From contig NZ_WOTN01000001.1 of the NCBI RefSeq assembly GCF_010993745.1, forward strand, positions 1,181,235-1,245,234: a DNA stretch of 64,000 nt. The letters are read 5' to 3'. This document shows, piece by piece, positions 33,003 to 42,050 of this stretch; positions within the stretch are counted from its first letter, which is position 1, and each line of letters starts with the position of its first letter. The translations under genes were made by a program, and so were the position numbers. The notes beneath the pieces were generated by a model, which searched no databases, was not told the DNA's origin, and saw only the letters and a list, made by a program, of their open reading frames with translations. Source of the stretch: Fodinicola acaciae. Its GTDB lineage: Bacteria > Actinomycetota > Actinomycetes > Mycobacteriales > HKI-0501.

Positions 33003-34211
33003 TCAGCCGGCTTCCGGTGGGAACGGGACGTTCTTGATGGCGCGCGCGGCGAGGTCGCGTACGTTGCCGATCGCGCGCATGCCGCCGTCGCCGGGACAGT
33101 CGGTCCGGCTGGTCTGCCGGTGCGGCCAGACGCTCGGCAGCGTGACGGTGACCTGGTGGCGATACATGGTGTTCGGGCCGCCGGTCATCGAGATGTCGCC
33201 GTGCGCGTCGCGGTCGTACGTGCCGAGCTTCCAGCCGATCCACCGCGCGGCCGCCTCGCGCATCACCTGCGGCACGTCGTCCTTGGTGAAGCTGCCGAGC
33301 ATCGAGATGCCGCCGGAGCGGTAGTTGAAACCGCCCGCGTGTGCGCCGATCACCGGCCGGTCGATGCCGCCGCAGCGACCCTCCCAGACCCGGCCGAACT
33401 TGTCGACCAGCGCGTTGTAGCCGATGTCTCCCCATTTCCTGGTGACCGCGTGGAAGTGATAGATCGACCGCAGGATCGCCGGCACGTCCTCCTCGTCGTA
33501 TTTGTTCGAGGTCTCCGTGTGGTGCAGGCAGACCGCGCGGATCGTGTCGGAGTATTCCGGCCGCCAGGTCATCTGACGCTCGTCGGCCTTCCAGTCCTTG
33601 CGGGTCAGCACGTCCGGCCGGCTGGAGAACGTACGCGGATGCGCCGCGCGGTCGGTGTCCAGCCGCGCCGGGTCGATCAGCGCGAGCCGCACGTCGCGTG
33701 GCGACCGGGCGCCGGAGCCGGAGACGATGACCTCGAGGCCGCCCGCGGCGCCGGTCCACAACGGTTCGGAGCCGGTGCGCTCCTGCTTGGCGGTGTCGAA
33801 GGCGTCGTCGAGACCGATTGCCTGCCAGTCCGACCACCGGCCGGCGCCGTCGGTCGTGCGTACGGCGATCGACACCTCGCCGTTGTAGAGCTCCTGCGGT
33901 CGCTCGGTGGCCCACGTCAGGCCGACCAGCGAGAAGGCCGGCACGTCCTGGGTGCGGAAGCGGATCGACCGTACGTCCGCCTTGCCGCGCATCAGGTGCA
34001 TCCGCGGGGCCTCGCCAGCGGTTGGTACGCCAGGCGGCAGTCCTGGTGCGGCGGTCACCCCGGCCGCCGGTGTGCCGAGGTTGCCGAGCTCCAGCTCGTG
34101 CGCTGTCGTCGTGGCCCGCAGTGACGCGCGGCGTGCGGTGGCCGCCTCGACCGGAGCGGACAGCGCGAACGGCGCTAACGCGGCAGCGGACAGAATGGTA
34201 CGACGGTTCAT
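33003..34211 (-). CDS. Secreted peptidoglycan amidase (PGRP/amidase_2 type)
   Basis: The 402-residue protein has an N-terminal export signal (NRRTILSAAALAPFALSA, Tat-like), a beta-rich region (about 70-180) and a PGRP-like amidase domain (about 200-385). Zinc ligands are the HHT pair in VCLHHTETS (about 230-231), the later histidine in GAHAGGFN or downstream TMYRH, and the cysteine in TDCPGD near the C terminus. It should cut the bond between muramic acid and L-alanine in peptidoglycan. ATG 34211 follows a G-run. The layout with an N-terminal beta domain is common in actinobacterial amidases. Confidence 0.87.
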   Translation of the reverse strand: MNRRTILSAAALAPFALSAPVEAATARRASLRATTTAHELELGNLGTPAAGVTAAPGLPPGVPTAGEAPRMHLMRGKADVRSIRFRTQDVPAFSLVGLTWATERPQELYNGEVSIAVRTTDGAGRWSDWQAIGLDDAFDTAKQERTGSEPLWTGAAGGLEVIVSGSGARSPRDVRLALIDPARLDTDRAAHPRTFSSRPDVLTRKDWKADERQMTWRPEYSDTIRAVCLHHTETSNKYDEEDVPAILRSIYHFHAVTRKWGDIGYNALVDKFGRVWEGRCGGIDRPVIGAHAGGFNYRSGGISMLGSFTKDDVPQVMREAAARWIGWKLGTYDRDAHGDISMTGGPNTMYRHQVTVTLPSVWPHRQTSRTDCPGDGGMRAIGNVRDLAARAIKNVPFPPEAG

Positions 34212-34291
34212 CAGACCCCCCAAAAGCCCTCAACTGACTCGTCGGAGTATGTCTGATTTATGCCGTCTGTGACTAGAGTGGTCGCTGAGAT

Positions 34292-35056
34292 TTAAGAGTC
34301 GGATGAGAGAGCATCGGCGGCCGTGATCAGCTCGCCCAGCTCGGTCACCTCGTCTTCCGCGAGTACGGCGAGGCAGTGCGCAAACGTCACGCTGGTCGTC
34401 TCCTCGGCGCCGTTCCACCGCTCCCGCAGGTCCGGCATGGCGTCCGCACGACGTACCAGCGGCTCGATGTCCTCAGGCCGCCAGGCCGTGCGGCGCAACC
34501 GCGGCAGGCCACCGATCGGATCACCGAGCACGGCCAGTGGTACGTCCAGTCCGGCCGCTCGCAGCGCGGCGAAGTGCAGGCCGCCGCGCAGTTCACGCAG
34601 CAGCATCAGCGCGTACGCGGCTCGCTCCGAGGTGGCGTCCGGACGCGACTGAGCGCGCCAGCCGGCAAACAGTGGCAGCGCGGTCGCCTCCGCGCGGTCG
34701 ATGACCTTCTCGGCCAGCTCGACCAGCCGGTCGGCGCCGGGAAAGCCCGCGAGCCGCTCCGCGCTCCACGCGCTCAGCGCGCCAACGTACGCGGGCACGG
34801 CCGCCTGCGCCGGAAGGGCCTTGGTCTGTTCCCAGGTCATCTCCACGACCCAGCGCGGAAACAGGCCGAGCAGGCTGACCGCCACTGGCGCCGCGACCGA
34901 TCCGGCCGCGCCGATCCGGCCGCGGAAGTAGAGTGCCGTGCCTGGCATGCCATAGCGCTCGGCGGCGGTGTCCATGTGTTCGCTGGTCATGAAACGGCCA
35001 CCGACGCGTACCAGCGCGGCCGCGGTGGACCGGGAGACTTCGAGGCTCTTCGGCAT
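34292..35056 (-). CDS. Helical protein, SCO6745-like
   Basis: The 254-residue protein is predicted mostly helical, without signal or membrane segments. It resembles the actinobacterial SCO6745-type family: SRSTAAALVRVGGRFMTSEHMDTAAERYGM near the start and RGGLHFAALRAAGLDV followed by AHCLAVL in the C-terminal part. The function of the family is not established and the call rests on recollection of its pattern. The gene is divergent from the M20 peptidase with only 14 bp between the start codons, so the promoters must overlap the coding ends and the pair is probably controlled together. Confidence 0.65.
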   Translation of the reverse strand: MPKSLEVSRSTAAALVRVGGRFMTSEHMDTAAERYGMPGTALYFRGRIGAAGSVAAPVAVSLLGLFPRWVVEMTWEQTKALPAQAAVPAYVGALSAWSAERLAGFPGADRLVELAEKVIDRAEATALPLFAGWRAQSRPDATSERAAYALMLLRELRGGLHFAALRAAGLDVPLAVLGDPIGGLPRLRRTAWRPEDIEPLVRRADAMPDLRERWNGAEETTSVTFAHCLAVLAEDEVTELGELITAADALSSDS

Positions 35057-35070
35057 GCCAGGATCAAAGC

Positions 35071-36393
35071 ATGCCGAACACCGTCACCGCGGAGGACGAG
35101 GTCGTCGATCTCTGCCGCGAGCTCATCCGGATCGACACCAGCAACACCGGTGAGACAGCGACCAGCGCCGGTGAACGCGTCGCCGCCGAGTACGTGGCGG
35201 AGAAGCTGTCCGAGGTGGGGCTGGAGGTGACGGTCAGCGAGAGTGAGCCGACCAGAGCCAGCGTGGTGACCCGGATCGCCGGCACCGACTCGTCGCGTCC
35301 GGCGCTGCTGCTGCACGGCCACCTCGACGTCGTGCCGGCGCAGGCCGACGACTGGACGCATCCGCCGTTCGCCGGGGAGATCACCGACGACGGCTATTTG
35401 TGGGGCCGCGGCGCCGTGGACATGAAGGACATGGACGCGATGATCCTGGCGCTCGTACGCCAATGGAAGCGCGATGGCTGGACTCCGCCGCGTGATCTGG
35501 TGGTGGCTTTCTTCGCCGACGAGGAGGCCGGCAGCATCCACGGCGCGCACCACCTGGTCGAGACCAGGCCGGAGCTGTTCGACGGCGTCACCGAGGCGGT
35601 CAGCGAGGTCGGCGGCTTCAGCGTGAGCCTGGACGCCGACCGCCGGCTCTATCCGATCCAGGGCGCCGAGCGCGGCATCGGCTGGATGAAGCTGACCGCG
35701 ACCGGCCGCGCCGGCCACGGCTCGTTCATCCACGACGACAACGCGGTGACCACGCTCGCCGAGGCGGTCGGTCGGATCGGCCGGCACCGCTTTCCGCTGC
35801 AGATGACCGACACGGTCGCGGCGTTCCTGCGCGCGGCCGCGGCCGAGCTCGGCATCGAGGTCGACCTGGACAACCCGGAGCTGACCGTCGACAAGCTCGG
35901 TCCGATCAGCAAGATCATCGGCGCGACGCTGCGCAACACCGCCAACCCGACCATGCTGTCGGCCGGCTACAAGGCCAACGTCATCCCGGGCAAGGCGGAG
36001 GCGGTGATCGACGGCCGCTTCCTGCCCGGCACGCAGGAGGAGTTCGAGCGGACGATCGACGAGCTGGCCGGTCCGGACGTGACCCGCGAGTGGGTCGGCG
36101 GCCAGGCGCAGCCGGCGCTGGAGTTTCCGTTCGAGGGCGCGCTGGTCGACGCGATGACCGCCGCGCTGATCGCCGAGGACCCGGGCGCGCGGCCGGTGCC
36201 GTACATGCTCTCCGGTGGCACCGACGGCAAGGCGCTGAACCGCCTCGGCATCCGGTCGTACGGCTTCGCGCCCCTCAAGCTGCCGGCCGACCTGGACTTC
36301 GCGGCGCTGTTCCACGGTGTCGACGAGCGCGTGCCGACCGAGGCGCTGAGGTTTGGCGTACGCGTGCTCCGGAGGTTTGTCGAGAGCGCCTGA
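35071..36393 (+). CDS. M20-family metallopeptidase
   Basis: The 440-residue protein is an M20 dipeptidase/deacylase: HGHLDVVP with zinc ligand His84, RGAVDMKD with bridging Asp117, and DEEAGS with the catalytic Glu151 pair, then the dimerisation domain starting near GIGWMKLTATGRAGHGS, and a C-terminal histidine in ALFHGVDE. Such enzymes hydrolyse peptide or acyl-amide bonds in the cytoplasm. Length fits the ArgE/DapE/CPG2-like group. The start ATG 35071 is near-symmetric with the divergent neighbour's start, giving a GGCATG/CATGCC inverted repeat that probably reflects the two start regions rather than an operator. Confidence 0.9.
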   Translation: MPNTVTAEDEVVDLCRELIRIDTSNTGETATSAGERVAAEYVAEKLSEVGLEVTVSESEPTRASVVTRIAGTDSSRPALLLHGHLDVVPAQADDWTHPPFAGEITDDGYLWGRGAVDMKDMDAMILALVRQWKRDGWTPPRDLVVAFFADEEAGSIHGAHHLVETRPELFDGVTEAVSEVGGFSVSLDADRRLYPIQGAERGIGWMKLTATGRAGHGSFIHDDNAVTTLAEAVGRIGRHRFPLQMTDTVAAFLRAAAAELGIEVDLDNPELTVDKLGPISKIIGATLRNTANPTMLSAGYKANVIPGKAEAVIDGRFLPGTQEEFERTIDELAGPDVTREWVGGQAQPALEFPFEGALVDAMTAALIAEDPGARPVPYMLSGGTDGKALNRLGIRSYGFAPLKLPADLDFAALFHGVDERVPTEALRFGVRVLRRFVESA

Positions 36394-36428
36394 TCGGCGG
36401 TGACCGCGGATGCGGCACCCTGGCGGTC

Positions 36429-36941
36429 ATGACCGACCACGACTTCACCGCTCACGCACGAGAACTCATCGACAGAAACCGCTATCTGAGCCTCGCCACG
36501 GTCGATCCGGACGGCAGGCCGTGGGTCTCGCCCGTGTACTTCGCGCCGGGGGAGGACGGCGAGTTCATCTGGGTCTCCACCGTCGACGCGGAGCACTCGC
36601 GCAACCTCGCCGCGCGGCCGGACGTCAGCCTGGTGATCTTCGACTCGACGGTCCAGCCGTACCACGGTCGGGCCGTGTACGCGTCCGGCGAGGCGTACGC
36701 GCTGGCCGGCGACGACCTCGACCGCGCACTGAGGATCTACCCAGGCGCGGCTGATCGTGGCGGCGCACAGCTGACGCTGGACGACGTGACCGGCGACGCG
36801 CCGTACCGCCTCTATCGGGCAGCCGCCACGCGGCTGTGGGTCCTCTGTCCGCGTGAGCCACGGCAGCCCTGCGCCGCGCACGGTCTCGCCAAGGACCACC
36901 GCGCGGCCGTACCGCTGGTCAGGCGGCGACAGTCGGCTTGA
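36429..36941 (+). CDS. Pyridoxamine 5'-phosphate oxidase-like flavin protein
   Basis: The 170-residue protein has the split-barrel flavin-binding fold of the PPOX family: YLSLATVDPDGRPWVSPVYF in the first strands and STVDAEHSRNLAARPDVSLVIFD in the middle, then RAVYASGEAY. Members bind FMN or F420 and reduce or oxidise small molecules; the substrate cannot be told here. ATG 36429 lies 35 bp after the M20 peptidase stop, so they may be cotranscribed. The 3' end overlaps the convergent MFS gene by 23 bp. Confidence 0.82.
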   Translation: MTDHDFTAHARELIDRNRYLSLATVDPDGRPWVSPVYFAPGEDGEFIWVSTVDAEHSRNLAARPDVSLVIFDSTVQPYHGRAVYASGEAYALAGDDLDRALRIYPGAADRGGAQLTLDDVTGDAPYRLYRAAATRLWVLCPREPRQPCAAHGLAKDHRAAVPLVRRRQSA

Positions 36942-38121
36942 GCCGAGCCCAGGAGATGGTCGCCGGCACGGCGATCAGCAGGCCGATGACCGCGCAGATG
37001 GCGATCGTGTAGGAGCTGGAGCCGATCAGCTGGGCGATCACGCCGCCGGCGGCGATGCCGAGCCCCTGCGAGACGCGCAGGCCGGTACGGAAGACGCCGT
37101 TGGTGCCGCCGCGCATCTCAGCCGGTGTCCAGGTGGCGACCGCCGAGATGACCGAGATGTGGTACGCGCCGGTGGCGCCCGCGACGACCAGCAGGAACAG
37201 TGCCAACGGCAGGCTCGGCTGGAAGAAGAACAGCACGAGGATCGCCAGTGACGCGGTGGAAAGGATGCCGATCATCGACAGCCGTGCCTGTGCGTTGAAG
37301 AACCGCGACAGCACGAACGCGCCGATGATGAAGCCGAGCGGGTCGGCGGCGAGCAGCCAGCCGACCGCGGCGTCGCCGGCGTGCAGTTCCTTGGCCAGTG
37401 GCGCGGCCAGCCCTTCGACGACCACCGCGAGGCCGACCAGCCAGGACAGCGTCAGCAGGACGCGCATCCGGCGCTGCTTGAAGACCCAGCCGGTGGAGGA
37501 GAACCAGCTGGTCATCTCGCCGCCGGGCGCCGGCCGGCGGGACAGCAGCAGCCACACGGTCGCGGCGGCGAGCAGGCAGCTCACCGCGTCGATCGCGAGC
37601 GCGAGCGACGTGCCGATAGCGGCGATCAGGAAGCCGCCGACCGCCAGCCCGCCGAGCATGATGGTGTTGTTGCTGATCTGCCGCAGATCCTGCGAGCGTA
37701 CGTACACCTCGTCGTCCTCGATGACCTCGCGCGCGAGCGCGTTCTGCGCGGCGTTGGCCGGCGCCAGCAGAAACTGTTGGAGGACGACGAGCAGGCACAG
37801 CACCGGCAGCGGCATGTGCGGAATCGCCATGAGCGCGAGGCAGGTGGCCTGGCCGAGCGAGCAGACGACCAGCACGTTGCGGCGCGGAAACCGGTCGGCG
37901 AACTGCGACAGGCCGAGTCCGCCGGCGATCGCCGGCAGGAACGTGAGGGCGAAGACGCCGGCGGCCCAGAGCGCCGATCCGGTGCGTGCGTAGACCAGGA
38001 CCATCAACGCGACCTTGGCCAGCTGGTCGCCGGCGGCCGACTGGGACTCGGCCAGCCACAGCGCGCGGAACTCGCGGTTGGCCAGCACATCGCGCGTACG
38101 CGGACGGAGAGCGGTTGTCAC
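36919..38121 (-). CDS. Major facilitator superfamily transporter
   Basis: The 400-residue protein has about 12 hydrophobic helices and the MFS loop motif in SQFADRFPRRNVLV. The N terminus LRPRTRDVLANREFRALWLAE is typical of actinobacterial MFS-3/EntS-like exporters, which carry siderophores or drugs outward; the substrate is not known here. GTG 38121 gives this N terminus, although the frame is open to 38178. A 13-bp palindrome, GACAACGATTGTC, sits upstream (38174-38186) and may be an operator. Confidence 0.85.
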   Translation of the reverse strand: MTTALRPRTRDVLANREFRALWLAESQSAAGDQLAKVALMVLVYARTGSALWAAGVFALTFLPAIAGGLGLSQFADRFPRRNVLVVCSLGQATCLALMAIPHMPLPVLCLLVVLQQFLLAPANAAQNALAREVIEDDEVYVRSQDLRQISNNTIMLGGLAVGGFLIAAIGTSLALAIDAVSCLLAAATVWLLLSRRPAPGGEMTSWFSSTGWVFKQRRMRVLLTLSWLVGLAVVVEGLAAPLAKELHAGDAAVGWLLAADPLGFIIGAFVLSRFFNAQARLSMIGILSTASLAILVLFFFQPSLPLALFLLVVAGATGAYHISVISAVATWTPAEMRGGTNGVFRTGLRVSQGLGIAAGGVIAQLIGSSSYTIAICAVIGLLIAVPATISWARLKPTVAA

Positions 38122-38173
38122 GCCGGTCAGGCTGGCATTTTTCTTAGCGCTACAACCAGGTGTTGCGTGTATT

Positions 38174-38186
38174 GACAACGATTGTC
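38174..38186. promoter_or_regulatory. Palindrome between the NYN gene and the MFS gene
   Basis: GACAA and TTGTC flank a 3-bp centre (38174-38186). The site is 53 bp upstream of the MFS start on the minus strand, beside a TTGTCA hexamer that could act as a -35 element, so it fits a repressor site for the transporter. Confidence 0.4.
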
Positions 38187-38570
38187 TTACTCATTGCCGA
38201 GCAACGACCACAGCCAGCGAGGAGACTCCGTCTGCGCGCCGACCGCACGTACTCGTTCGCGCAATGCCCGGTCGGCGGTGATGACCGTCGTTTGCGCATT
38301 TCGCGCTGCGTCACGCGCCTGCTCGACGATCGTGTCGTCGCCTTCGCCAGGCGCCGCGACGACCCGTACGCCGGTCGCGTCCTCAGTCGCGAGCGGCCGC
38401 GCCCTGCCTTCTACGACCAAGATCACGTCGATGCTGTCCGGCGGCTGCCCGGCATGCCATTCGTCCAGCTCCGCGCGCAGCCGGCGGGCCGCGCCGAGCC
38501 GGTCGCGCCACCAGCCGTCCGGCCGCGACCCCACCACGTTCGCGCCATCGACGATGAGAATGTGCGCCAT
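38187..38570 (-). CDS. NYN-domain RNase-like protein
   Basis: The 127-residue protein is a small NYN/PIN-like domain: the first acidic motif in LIVDGANVVGSRPDGWWRDR, conserved Asp residues in PPDSIDVILVVEGRA, and the C-terminal acidic motif in TVITADRALRERV. NYN proteins cut or process RNA with a metal ion. The arrangement of the aspartates is complete, so activity is likely. It is divergent from the gene at 38621 (50 bp between). It is probably cytoplasmic; no toxin-antitoxin partner is visible next to it. Confidence 0.82.
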   Translation of the reverse strand: MAHILIVDGANVVGSRPDGWWRDRLGAARRLRAELDEWHAGQPPDSIDVILVVEGRARPLATEDATGVRVVAAPGEGDDTIVEQARDAARNAQTTVITADRALRERVRAVGAQTESPRWLWSLLGNE

Positions 38571-38620
38571 CGCGATAGGGTCGCAGGTTCCCCCTCAAAC
38601 CAGGCACGAAGGGCCCCGGA

Positions 38621-39268
38621 GTGAGCGAATTCAGCGATGACCTCGACGTCGCACTCGAGCGCGTCACGCACGCCGCGAAAGTGCACTTGGAGGCCGTACG
38701 GTCCGGCAGCGAACCGGCCATCGAGGAGGCTTTCCGCGCGCTGGCCGCGGCGTCCGAGTCATACGGCCACCGGCTGCGTTCGACCACCGGCGAGGTGACG
38801 CCGTGGCGGCCGGTGCGGGCGACCCGCCGCCGGCCGGACCCGTCGTCGCTGGTGCACGACGGCATGACGATCTCGGTGCGCAAGCGGCGCGACTACACCG
38901 TGCCGAACGTGGAGGACCTGCTGGTCGCCGCCACCGAGGTCCGCAACGACTCGTACTCCTCCGGTGGCGACGACGTGCACTGGTCGGACCTCGACGCGGA
39001 GATCAACGACGTCGGCGAGGCGATCTACGAGCTGCTGCAGGCCGCCGACGGCTCACTCGCCGGCCTGGACTTACCCGAGCTGTGGGCCGGCGCTGGCCTG
39101 ATCATGGTCAACGCCGTGCCGCGGCCGCTCGACCTGGACGAGGACGACGACCAGGAGGACCTGCCGTTCCTGCTCGGCCGCCGCACCGCCGTACTCATGC
39201 GCATCGACGAACAGGTCCAGCCAACCGTCGTCGCCGAGCCCGACCCCTTCGACGACGATGGCGCCTGA
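38621..39268 (+). CDS. Conserved actinobacterial protein of unknown function
   Basis: No named family is recognised. The 215-residue protein starts at GTG 38621 and has a helical first part (DDLDVALERVTHAAKVHLEAV) and an acidic second half (several Asp runs such as DLDEDDDQEDLPF). There is no signal peptide or membrane segment. It is a cytoplasmic acidic protein, divergent from the NYN gene. Codon use is like that of its neighbours, so it looks like a resident gene. Confidence 0.6.
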   Translation: MSEFSDDLDVALERVTHAAKVHLEAVRSGSEPAIEEAFRALAAASESYGHRLRSTTGEVTPWRPVRATRRRPDPSSLVHDGMTISVRKRRDYTVPNVEDLLVAATEVRNDSYSSGGDDVHWSDLDAEINDVGEAIYELLQAADGSLAGLDLPELWAGAGLIMVNAVPRPLDLDEDDDQEDLPFLLGRRTAVLMRIDEQVQPTVVAEPDPFDDDGA

Positions 39269-39330
39269 CCCCGCCCTGGTGCGGCGGCGTCGGGTCTCCC
39301 TCTCCGCCTGACCGGCTCGCCCCAACAGTC

Positions 39331-39407
39331 GCCAGTTACAGCGACTGGCAATCATGCGGGAGTGAAGCCGTTTTCCTTGCGTCTAGCGCTAGTAAAGCGG
39401 CTTTCAC
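39331..39407. other. Two hairpins in a gene-free stretch (39269-39629)
   Basis: GCCAGT (39331-39336) pairs with ACTGGC (39344-39349). A larger imperfect stem joins GTGAAGCCG (39362-39370) to CGGCTTTCAC (39398-39407) around a loop that includes the TAGCGCTA palindrome. The 361-bp stretch has no convincing reading frame; these structures may end the upstream transcript or mark a small RNA. Nothing else is seen in it. Confidence 0.35.
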
Positions 39408-39629
39408 CTCGTTCACAAGCATCACCAGCCGGACATTTAGCGCTCCACCTGCTTGCGGGTCTCACATAGTGGACCTTCTCGCCACTTGTCGGGGAGCCGT
39501 GGAACGCCCCTTCGGCGGACCAGCCAAGACCGCGGGACGGACGCCTGGCCGCGCGCGAATCATCAAGTTTCTCGAGGCACCAACAAACAAGCCGCTGGCG
39601 GACAGCTCAGCGGCCTTGTCGCGGGGCCG

Positions 39630-39830
39630 TCAGGTGGACAGCCCCGGTTGCAGTGGGTGGGTACGCCGCCGCCGCAGCAGGACCTGCCGGGTCCCGTCCG
39701 CGAAGAGTCGCAGCTTCGCCAGCTCCCAGCCGGAGAACTCCGCCTGGATGGCCAGTTGAGCGTGCGCCGTCGCGGTGTCCGTGTTGGGCGGGATCCGCAG
39801 CGGAGCGTACTCGTAGTCGGGTGGACTCAC
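39630..39830 (-). CDS. DUF5703-like small protein
   Basis: The product of about 66 residues (GTG 39830; GTG 39845 is an alternative) has the pattern YEYAPLRIPPNTDTATAHAQL and AEFSGWELAKLRLFADGTRQV, which resembles the small actinobacterial DUF5703 family. Function is unknown. It is cytoplasmic by prediction and sits 71 bp upstream of the AKR-gene stop on the same side, so the two are probably separate transcripts or a loose unit. The basic C-terminal end LLRRRRTHPLQPG is characteristic. Confidence 0.6.
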   Translation of the reverse strand: MSPPDYEYAPLRIPPNTDTATAHAQLAIQAEFSGWELAKLRLFADGTRQVLLRRRRTHPLQPGLST

Positions 39831-39901
39831 GCTCCCATCCTGCACCGTTCACGGCCCGCTCGTCTCCCCGACACCGAGAGTTTTTTTCCGGCAAACGCCG
39901 G

Positions 39902-40861
39902 CTAACTCCCCGTTTGGTCAGGGGAGGAGACGTCGTCGAGAGCGGAAATGATCTCTGGTGGCAACGAAAGTCCCTCGGTGTCCAACGACACGAGCAGCTG
40001 CTCGGCCGTACGCGCACCGACCACCGGCGCCACCACACCGGGCTGGTCGCGGACCCAGACCAGCGACACCGCCAGCGGCGAGACGCCGAGCCCGTCGGAC
40101 GCGGTGGCCACCGCCTGCACGATCCCGGCCGAGCGATCGTCCAGAAATCTTCCGACAAAACGGTCAAACCGCGAGGATGCTGCCCGCGAGTCCGCAGGCA
40201 CGCCGTTGCGGTATTTGCCGGTCAGCACGCCGCGGCCGAGCGGTGACCAGGGGAGTACGCCGACGCCGGCATCCCGGCAGGCCGGCAGCAGCTCGGTCTC
40301 CGCGCCCCGCGCCAGCAGCGAATACTCGACCTGCGCGGAGGCGATCGGGGCGCGTCCCGGCCAGGCCGCCTGCCAGGCCGCCGCCTTGGCGACCTGCCAA
40401 CCGGTGTAGTTGGAGATGCCGGCATAACGTACGCGCCCGGAGGACACCGCCAGGTCGACCGCCGCCAGCGTCTCCTCCAACGGTGTCCGGTCGTCCCACG
40501 CGTGCAGTTGCCACAGGTCCAGATAGTCCGTACGCAGCCGCCGCAGCGACGCGTCCAGCGCGGACAGCAGGTGTCCGCGCGAGGCGTCGAAGCGGCGTTG
40601 GTGGTCCGGCCGGGCGACCGCCTTGCTGGCGATGATCACCTCGGCGCGGTCGTACGATTCGGCGACCAGCGTTCCCAGCAGCCGCTCGGCCTCGCCGCCG
40701 CCGTAGACGTCGGCGGTGTCGACCAGCGTCCCCCCGGCGTCGGTGAACGCCTTCAGCTGGGCCGCCGCGTCGTCCGGCCCGGTGTCGGAACCCCAGGTCA
40801 TCGTGCCGAGCGCCAACCGGGACACCATCAGGCCGGTGCGGCCGAGGCTGCGCAGTTCCAT
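39902..40861 (-). CDS. Aldo/keto reductase
   Basis: The 319-residue protein has the AKR barrel and catalytic tetrad: Asp48 and Tyr53 in DTADVYGGG, Lys80 in IIASK and His120 in LWQLHAWD. The nucleotide-binding end has WSPLGRGVLTGKY and ARTAEQL. It should reduce carbonyl compounds with NADPH. ATG 40861 is divergent from the LLM oxidoreductase at 41001. This gene and the following ones form a neighbourhood seen in many actinobacteria (AKR, LLM, uppP, phosphatase, DUF3090, SCO1664-like). The physiological substrate is unknown. Confidence 0.9.
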   Translation of the reverse strand: MELRSLGRTGLMVSRLALGTMTWGSDTGPDDAAAQLKAFTDAGGTLVDTADVYGGGEAERLLGTLVAESYDRAEVIIASKAVARPDHQRRFDASRGHLLSALDASLRRLRTDYLDLWQLHAWDDRTPLEETLAAVDLAVSSGRVRYAGISNYTGWQVAKAAAWQAAWPGRAPIASAQVEYSLLARGAETELLPACRDAGVGVLPWSPLGRGVLTGKYRNGVPADSRAASSRFDRFVGRFLDDRSAGIVQAVATASDGLGVSPLAVSLVWVRDQPGVVAPVVGARTAEQLLVSLDTEGLSLPPEIISALDDVSSPDQTGS

Positions 40862-41000
40862 GGTCGCGGACGCTACCGCTGCCCTGCCGAATCCCCGAGC
40901 AGCGACCCGCCATAGGCTGCACGAGCGTCACGTCGTGCCACGGGCCGGGGACTGGTGGCACGGCGACATACGGTCGGGAGAAGCGTCAAAGGAGACGAGT

Positions 41001-42050
41001 GTGCGGCTGGCGGTGAACCTCGGCTACTGGGGAGCCGGGAACGACGCGGGCAACCTGGCCCTGGCCAGGGAGGCCGACCGGCTCGGCTATGCCGTTGCCT
41101 GGGCCGCCGAGGCCTACGGTTCCGACGTGCCGACCGTGTTGTCGTGGGTCGCCGCGCAAACGACCAGGATCGACGTCGGCGCCGCCGTGATGCAGATCCC
41201 GGCGCGTACGCCCGCCGCCACCGCGATGACCGCGGCGACCCTGGACACGCTGTCCGGCGGCCGGTTCCGGCTCGGTCTCGGCGTCTCCGGCCCGCAGGTC
41301 TCCGAAGGCTGGCACGGCGTACGGTTCGACCATCCGCTCGGCCGCACGCGCGAATACGTCGACATCGTGCGGCTCGCGCTGTCGCGCAAGCGGGTCGCGT
41401 ACGACGGCAGGCATTACCAGCTGCCGCTGCCGGACGGTCCCGGCAAGGCGCTGCAGCTGACCGTGCACGGCGCGCGGACCGAGATCCCGGTCTACATCGC
41501 CTCGGTGGGGCCGAAAAACCTGGAGCTCACCGGCGAGATCGCCGATGGCTGGCTGGCCATCTTCTTCGCGCCCGACTTCGCGCCGGAGCCGCTCGGGCAG
41601 GTGCGCGCCGGCCGCGAGAAGGCCGGCAAGACCATGGAAGGGTTCGACGTGTCCGCCTCGGTGGCGCTGTCGATCGGCGACGACATCGAGGCCTGCGCCG
41701 AGCCGGTACGGCCCTATCCCGCGCTCTACATCGGCGGCATGGGCAGCCGCGAGAAAAACTTCTACAACCAGCTGGCGGTCCGGATGGGCTACGGCGAGGC
41801 CGCCGCGAAGATCCAGGACCTGTTCCTGGACCGGAAATATCGCGAGGCCGCGGCCGCGGTCCCGCTGGAGTTCATCGACTCCACCTCGCTGCTCGGACCG
41901 AAGGAACGGATCGCCGAGAAGATGCAGGCGTACGCGCAGATCGGAGTGACGACGCTGAACGTGTCGCCGGCCGGCAACGACATGGACGTGAAGATCGCCG
42001 CGCTGCGGACGGCCGCGGAGGCGCTGGACCTGGCGGGGGTGGCGGCATGA
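41001..42050 (+). CDS. LLM-class F420-dependent oxidoreductase
   Basis: The 349-residue protein is a luciferase-like monooxygenase-fold enzyme of the F420 group: MRLAVNLGYWGAGND at the start, then TLDTLSGGRFRLGLGVSGPQV and YIASVGPKNLELTGEIADGW. GTG 41001 has AAAGGAGA (40988-40994). The downstream uppP start overlaps its stop as ATGA, so the two are translationally coupled. This coupling of an F420 enzyme to undecaprenyl phosphate recycling is conserved in gene order, but a shared pathway is only inferred. The substrate is not known. Confidence 0.88.
   Translation: MRLAVNLGYWGAGNDAGNLALAREADRLGYAVAWAAEAYGSDVPTVLSWVAAQTTRIDVGAAVMQIPARTPAATAMTAATLDTLSGGRFRLGLGVSGPQVSEGWHGVRFDHPLGRTREYVDIVRLALSRKRVAYDGRHYQLPLPDGPGKALQLTVHGARTEIPVYIASVGPKNLELTGEIADGWLAIFFAPDFAPEPLGQVRAGREKAGKTMEGFDVSASVALSIGDDIEACAEPVRPYPALYIGGMGSREKNFYNQLAVRMGYGEAAAKIQDLFLDRKYREAAAAVPLEFIDSTSLLGPKERIAEKMQAYAQIGVTTLNVSPAGNDMDVKIAALRTAAEALDLAGVAA

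Noticed and set aside
35050-35077. GGCATG...CATGCC inverted repeat between two divergent genes as an operator
   Set aside because: It is made by the two start regions (both proteins begin MP), so the symmetry is expected by chance.
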